64,000 nucleotides of DNA from Bradyrhizobium sp. C9 (GTDB lineage: Bacteria; Pseudomonadota; Alphaproteobacteria; Rhizobiales; Xanthobacteraceae): NCBI RefSeq assembly GCF_002532045.1, contig NZ_NWTG01000007.1:248001-312000 (forward strand), given 5' to 3'. The notes under the pieces are model-generated. The model saw nothing but the letters and a program-made list of their open reading frames with translations, searched no databases and was not told the DNA's origin. Each line of letters begins with the position of its first letter. Position 1 is the first letter of the stretch. Of the stretch, positions 60,411 through 64,000 are shown piece by piece. Both the position numbers and the translations under genes were made by a program.

Positions 60411-61343
60411 ATGGCGAACAATCGGGGCCCGATCTTGGACCGCATCGACCTCTTCCGCATCTTCGCCCGCGTCGTCGAATGCGCGAGCTTCACGCGGGCG
60501 GCGGACACGCTGGGCTTGCCGCGCTCGTCGGTCTCGTCTGCGGTCGCGGAGCTGGAGCAGCGCGTCGGCGCCCGGCTGCTACACCGGACAACGCGAAAGG
60601 TGTCGCCGACCCATGATGGCGCGGCGTTCTACGAACGGTGCCTGCGTGTCGTCGCCGATGTCGAGGAGGCCGAGACCCTGTTCCGCCATGCCGCCGCCGA
60701 ACCGTCTGGTAGACTCAGGGTCGACGTGCCCGGTCGGATCGGCCGACTGATCATTGCGCCGGCGCTGCCGACTTTCCTCGATCGCTACCCGCAGATCGAC
60801 ATCGATCTCGGTGTCACCGATCGCGCCATCAACCTGATCGCGGACTCCGCCGATTGTGTGGTGCGCGTCGGCCCGCTCGGCGATTCCGGCCTGATCGCGC
60901 GGCCGCTCGGCAATCTCGCGCTGATCAATGTCGCGAGCCCGGGATATCTCGCGCGTCACGGCGCGCCGCAGACGCCCGACGATCTCGGCGCGCATTGGGC
61001 GGTCAACTATGCCTCGCCATCCACCGGCCGCATCGAGGAGTGGGAATGGCGCGAGCAGAGCACGTCGCGCACCATCGCGATGCGCGGCCGTGTCACCGTC
61101 AACAGTGCGGAAGCCTATATCGCCTGCTGCCTTGCCGGTCTCGGCCTGATCCAGATTCCGGCCTACGACGTGAAGCGACATCTCGATGCCGGAGAGCTCG
61201 TTGAGGTGATGCCGCAGCATCGCGCCACGCCGATGCCGATGACGTTGCTCTATCCGCACCGCCAGCATTTGTCGCGGCGGCTGCAGGTGTTTGCCGATTG
61301 GCTGACGGCACTGCTGAGAGAGCAGTTGCTGGTCGCGGGCTAG
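60411..61343 (+). CDS. LysR-family transcriptional regulator
   Basis: 310 residues. The winged helix is RIDLFRIFARVVECASFTRA, then LGLPRSSVSSAVAELEQRVG (residues about 11-55). The effector domain starts with GRLRVDVPGRIGRLIIAPAL and has IGRLIIAPALPTFLDRYPQI. The start at 60411 (MANNRGP) is preferred to a TTG 9 bp upstream that lies within the palindrome. It is divergent from the SDR gene, the likely target. Confidence 0.92.
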   Translation: MANNRGPILDRIDLFRIFARVVECASFTRAADTLGLPRSSVSSAVAELEQRVGARLLHRTTRKVSPTHDGAAFYERCLRVVADVEEAETLFRHAAAEPSGRLRVDVPGRIGRLIIAPALPTFLDRYPQIDIDLGVTDRAINLIADSADCVVRVGPLGDSGLIARPLGNLALINVASPGYLARHGAPQTPDDLGAHWAVNYASPSTGRIEEWEWREQSTSRTIAMRGRVTVNSAEAYIACCLAGLGLIQIPAYDVKRHLDAGELVEVMPQHRATPMPMTLLYPHRQHLSRRLQVFADWLTALLREQLLVAG

Positions 61344-61379
61344 AGCTTCAGCGCAATGCGGGCCCGAAGCCGCAGCGCG

Positions 61380-61532
61380 TCACGGCCTGCTGTTGGTGCC
61401 GCGGATCGAGGCGGTCCTCGTCGCGCGCTTCGCTTCGGCCTTGGGTTGGAAAAACAGGCCGGGCATCACCGAGACCAGTCCGAAGGTCATTCCGAGGAAT
61501 GCCAGGAACGTATCGAGATAATTGATCTCCAT
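61380..61532 (-). CDS. Small single-span membrane protein, unknown
   Basis: 50 residues, below common gene-finder cut-offs. It begins MEINYLDTFLAFLGMTFGLV, a hydrophobic helix of about 22 residues, followed by SVMPGLFFQPKAEAKRATRT and a short basic tail, consistent with N-out/C-in insertion. A ribosome site (GGAGA) lies 8 nt before the ATG at 61532. It converges with the LysR gene (36 bp between ends). No homologue is recognised; a small stress or transport accessory peptide is possible. Confidence 0.5.
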   Translation of the reverse strand: MEINYLDTFLAFLGMTFGLVSVMPGLFFQPKAEAKRATRTASIRGTNSRP

Positions 61533-61713
61533 TTCAGTTGTCTCCATTCAGCTTGCACCGGGCTCACCCGGTGCAATGTGTTCGATGAACCTAGATATGG
61601 TCCGGTACATTGGTCGGTACAATAGAAACATTGATCTCGGAGCAATACTTTCAATGCTCCGCGTCGAGGCAGCGATCCGGCCTGTCGATGAGGCCCTGAC
61701 CGCTGTCGCGCAA

Positions 61714-62052
61714 CTAATTGGAGAGTGCGCCCGACTTGCGGATGGTCAGGCCGTCGCCGCTCCGGCTGATTTCCACTGCGCCCGCCTGGTTCGGCGTCGA
61801 GAGCAGCGCGCGCTCACCGGGCGCCAGCATCGAGACGAAGCGGACCGGCGTTCCGGCCTCGCCTTGTGCGAGCGTGGTCACGACGCGATATCCGTCGGGC
61901 TCGACCGTGTAGTAGGCGACGCCGGACACGTCGCCGAGATGGATGCTTTGGGCCTCGATTGGCTTGAGCCCGCGCGCCTGCGCGGCGCCAAGCGAGACTC
62001 CAAGTGAGGCGAGGGTGACGGCGGCGGCGAGAATGGTGCTGCGGATCGACAT
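61714..62052 (-). CDS. Small secreted protein of unknown function
   Basis: 112 residues. A clear signal peptide (STILAAAVTLASLGVSLGAA, then QARG) is followed by a compact beta-rich domain (SIHLGDVSGVAYYTVEPDGY, RVVTTLAQGEAGTPVRFV, AGAVEISRSGDGLTIRKSGA). GGAGGAT precedes the ATG at 62052. It is divergent from a NodD-like LysR gene, 115 bp away, which may control it. Similar short proteins are common in Bradyrhizobium-like genomes, without a known role. Confidence 0.8.
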   Translation of the reverse strand: MSIRSTILAAAVTLASLGVSLGAAQARGLKPIEAQSIHLGDVSGVAYYTVEPDGYRVVTTLAQGEAGTPVRFVSMLAPGERALLSTPNQAGAVEISRSGDGLTIRKSGALSN

Positions 62053-62160
62053 GCGATCCTCCATTGGCTTGAGTGTAGGAACCTGGGCGGCGAGCGATTG
62101 CCCGTCTGCTCCCTTGCCGGAGGAGATGGTGAGGCTATGATCATCGATCAAACAGATAGG

Positions 62161-62179
62161 ATCGATAATGGCTATCGAT
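62161..62179. promoter_or_regulatory. Palindrome ATCGATA-ATGGC-TATCGAT spanning the LysR start codon
   Basis: A perfect inverted repeat with 7-bp arms whose spacer begins with the ATG (62168) of the NodD-like regulator. A further ATCGAT lies at 62143-62148. The layout suggests a binding site for the regulator itself, or an mRNA hairpin hiding its own start codon. Confidence 0.5.
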
Positions 62180-63100
62180 GTTATCAATTTGGGTCGGGTC
62201 GACCTGAATCTGCTTGTTCATCTCGATGCGCTGCTCACCGAACGGAGCGTGACCCGGGCGGCGGCCCGCGTCGGCATCGGCCAATCCGCGATGAGCCACA
62301 ATCTCGCCCGCCTGCGCGAACTGTTCGATGACGAGCTGCTCACGCGCGGGGCCGATGGCATGCGCCTCACCCCGCGCGCGATGACCCTCGTCGATCCGGT
62401 GCGGACCGCGCTCGCACAGGTCGAGGCGGTGTTGCTGCGCGACCAGTCGTTCGATCCGGCCACGGCGGTGCGCACGTTCAGGCTCGGCCTGTCGGACAGT
62501 ATGGAAATCCTGATCGTGCCGCGCCTGCTGGCGCGCATGCGCGAGATCGCGCCGGGCATTCACCTGCGGCTCTACAACGTCGATACGTCCCGGCTGCTCG
62601 ATGATCTCGACGCCGACGACGTGGATCTCGCGCTCTCTTACGGGCCGATCCAGCAAGGGCAATTGCATCACAAGCAGCGCCTGCTGTTCACCGAGAGCTT
62701 CCTTTGCATGTTCAATGCGGAGAAGACGGGTATCACGCCGCCGATCTCGCTCGAGGACTACATCCGGCTTCCGCATGTGCTGACCAGCCTGCGGCCGGGG
62801 CGCACCGTGCGCGGCTCCGTCGATGAGGCGCTCGAAGAACTCGGCCTGCAGCGGTCCGTTGCGCTGACCACGCCGCGCTTCCTCACCGTGCCGTATCTGG
62901 TGGCGCAGGCGCCCGTGATCGTCACCATGGGCGCGCGGCTGGCGCGCCGCTTCGCCGCCGATCTCGGGCTCAGCCTCAGTCCGCCGCCGGTGAAGGTGAA
63001 GGACGTCACGGTGTCATTGCTGTGGCATGCGTCCTACCATCACGACCCGGCCCATGTCTGGTTGCGGGACCAGCTGGTCCAGCTGGTCGCCGAATTGTGA
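62168..63100 (+). CDS. NodD-like LysR-family regulator
   Basis: 310 residues. The N-terminus VDLNLLVHLDALLTERSVTR, AAARVGIGQSAMSHNLARLR is the NodD/PcpR-type winged helix. The effector domain follows from about residue 97 (TFRLGLSDSMEILIVPRLLA) and includes VDLALSYGPIQQGQLHHKQR and DVTVSLLWHASYHHDPAHVW, the C-terminal wording common in this subgroup. AGGA lies 7 nt upstream of the ATG. No nod genes are nearby. The divergent small secreted protein is the likely local target. Confidence 0.92.
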   Translation: MAIDVINLGRVDLNLLVHLDALLTERSVTRAAARVGIGQSAMSHNLARLRELFDDELLTRGADGMRLTPRAMTLVDPVRTALAQVEAVLLRDQSFDPATAVRTFRLGLSDSMEILIVPRLLARMREIAPGIHLRLYNVDTSRLLDDLDADDVDLALSYGPIQQGQLHHKQRLLFTESFLCMFNAEKTGITPPISLEDYIRLPHVLTSLRPGRTVRGSVDEALEELGLQRSVALTTPRFLTVPYLVAQAPVIVTMGARLARRFAADLGLSLSPPPVKVKDVTVSLLWHASYHHDPAHVWLRDQLVQLVAEL

Positions 63101-63111
63101 GCCGGCACGGC

Positions 63112-63135
63112 GGGCGCGCCTGATGCAGCGCGCCC
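63112..63135. terminator. Hairpin between convergent LysR and TonB-receptor genes
   Basis: GGGCGCGC (63112-63119) and GCGCGCCC (63128-63135) pair perfectly around an 8-nt loop in the 43-bp gap between two convergent stop codons. No U-tract on either side. Confidence 0.5.
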
Positions 63136-63143
63136 TGGCCTGG

Positions 63144-64000
63144 TCAGAACTTCTGCGTGATGCCGGCGTAGAAGCCGCGGCGCGGGCCGTATTGCGGCGC
63201 GAACACGCCGATGCCGGAGCCGTCGCGGATCTGGTAGACGGTATCGAACAGGTTGACGACGTCGAAGCGCAGCGTGGTGGGCTTGTTCGGCGCGACGATG
63301 TTGAAGTCGTGCGAGACGCCGAGGTTGACCTGCGTGTAGGGCGGCACCGTGCCGATGTTGGCGAAGCCGTCGCGCAAGCCTGAGCCGTAGATCATCGAGG
63401 CGCTGAACTTGGTGTCGCGCCATTGATACCAGCCGCCGACCGATGCGGTCAGCGTCTGGGCATGGTCGGTGTTGACGTAATTATTGGCGATGTAGGCCAG
63501 CTCGTCCGGATCGAATAGATACTGGTTCGAGACGACCTGGGTGGCGACCTGTCTTGCGATCGCGACATTGCCGTAGAGATGCAGATTGTCGTGATCATAT
63601 CGCGCCGTCAGCTCGACGCCTTCATTGGTGCCCTTTGCGTAATTGAAGGCGGTGAGGACGTAGGCCTGGCCGAACTGGCCGTCGTCGAGCAGATCGGTTG
63701 CGATCTTGTAATAGGCGTCCATGCCGACCTCGAGGCCGGGGATCGCATAGATTTTCTGCGTGATGCCGATGTCGAACACGTGCGAGCGCTCCGGCAGCAC
63801 TGGGTCATTGGCGGTTGTCGCCGGCTGCGCCGTCGTGTTCTGCACCAGTGAGAGGTTGGTCGGGGCCGCCAGCACCTGCTCGGGCGGCGTGAAGTTGCGG
63901 GCATAGCCGGCATGGATGGTCGTGCCGTCGTAGGGTTTCCATGTCAGGCTGATCCGTGGGTTCAGCTGGTTGGCATCGACATATTGCCACATCTGGTCGA
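63144..64000 (-). CDS. TonB-dependent receptor, C-terminal part (gene cut by window edge)
   Basis: The last 285 residues of an outer-membrane TonB-dependent transporter; the plug domain lies beyond the edge. Alternating beta strands of the barrel are evident (LNPRISLTWKPYDGTTIHAG, then YARNFTPPEQV; GLEVGMDAYYKIATDLLDD; GVELTARYDHDNLHLYGNVA). A conserved penultimate region TTLRFDVVNLFDTVYQIRDG leads to the C-terminal strand GFYAGITQKF ending in Phe, as required for outer-membrane insertion. The cargo is unknown; siderophores, cobalamin or large organics are typical. Confidence 0.92.
   Translation of the reverse strand, partial: DQMWQYVDANQLNPRISLTWKPYDGTTIHAGYARNFTPPEQVLAAPTNLSLVQNTTAQPATTANDPVLPERSHVFDIGITQKIYAIPGLEVGMDAYYKIATDLLDDGQFGQAYVLTAFNYAKGTNEGVELTARYDHDNLHLYGNVAIARQVATQVVSNQYLFDPDELAYIANNYVNTDHAQTLTASVGGWYQWRDTKFSASMIYGSGLRDGFANIGTVPPYTQVNLGVSHDFNIVAPNKPTTLRFDVVNLFDTVYQIRDGSGIGVFAPQYGPRRGFYAGITQKF

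Overview
The window is high-GC DNA with dense same-strand operons, many HAAT-type (branched-chain amino acid-like) ABC transporters, LysR/TetR/AraC regulators and CoA-ester catabolism. This points to a metabolically versatile alphaproteobacterium, most likely Bradyrhizobium or a close relative. That is inferred from gene content and protein style, not from a marker gene. No rRNA, tRNA, CRISPR array, insertion sequence or prophage gene was seen.

Layout. (1) 1-6475, minus strand: a Liv-type transporter operon that continues into pxpA (LamB/YcsF), a small biotin carrier protein and a biotin carboxylase cut by the window edge; a divergent LysR gene follows. (2) 7661-11242: a TetR regulator facing paaZ and paaG of the phenylacetyl-CoA pathway. 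A shared GACC-N4-GGTC operator lies upstream of the TetR gene and of paaG. (3) 11630-20043: an AraC regulator followed by three transcription units (methyltransferase plus secreted proteins; acyl-CoA dehydrogenase-like flavoprotein; orphan periplasmic binding protein). Each unit is preceded by a near-identical promoter module: ACAT-N9-ATGT, two 13-bp direct repeats with an exact 21-bp period, and a TA-rich -10 at a fixed distance. This looks like a small undescribed regulon. (4) 20119-33808: mixed metabolic and housekeeping genes, including alpha/beta hydrolase, methyltransferase, GFA protein, TetR with a double-palindrome operator, PcfJ-like protein, aldo/keto reductase plus amidohydrolase, tex, catalase, a glycine-rich secreted protein and a two-component system.

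(5) 34002-56028, minus strand: the most unusual region. A periplasmic binding protein gene and an AraC regulator gene precede a tightly packed run of 18 genes, nearly 20 kb long. The run encodes LivHMG; an ABC ATPase fused to a Tm-1-like (UPF0261) domain; its TIM-barrel partner of the PEP-hydrolase family; a very long flotillin-like protein with 44-residue repeats; two SRPBCC (CoxG-like) proteins; a molybdenum hydroxylase with FAD, 2Fe-2S and a large subunit split into two genes; MoxR ATPase and VWA maturation factors; an amidohydrolase; a metallo-beta-lactamase-fold lactonase; an SMP-30/isochorismatase fusion; and an FMN reductase. It reads as one uptake, hydroxylation and ring-opening pathway for an unknown substrate.

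(6) 56358-64000: SDR, acyl-CoA dehydrogenase and AraC genes; an SDR divergent from a LysR gene; two small proteins; a NodD-like LysR; and the C-terminal part of a TonB-dependent receptor.

Many long open frames on the opposite strand of real genes are products of the GC-rich codon bias and were left out.
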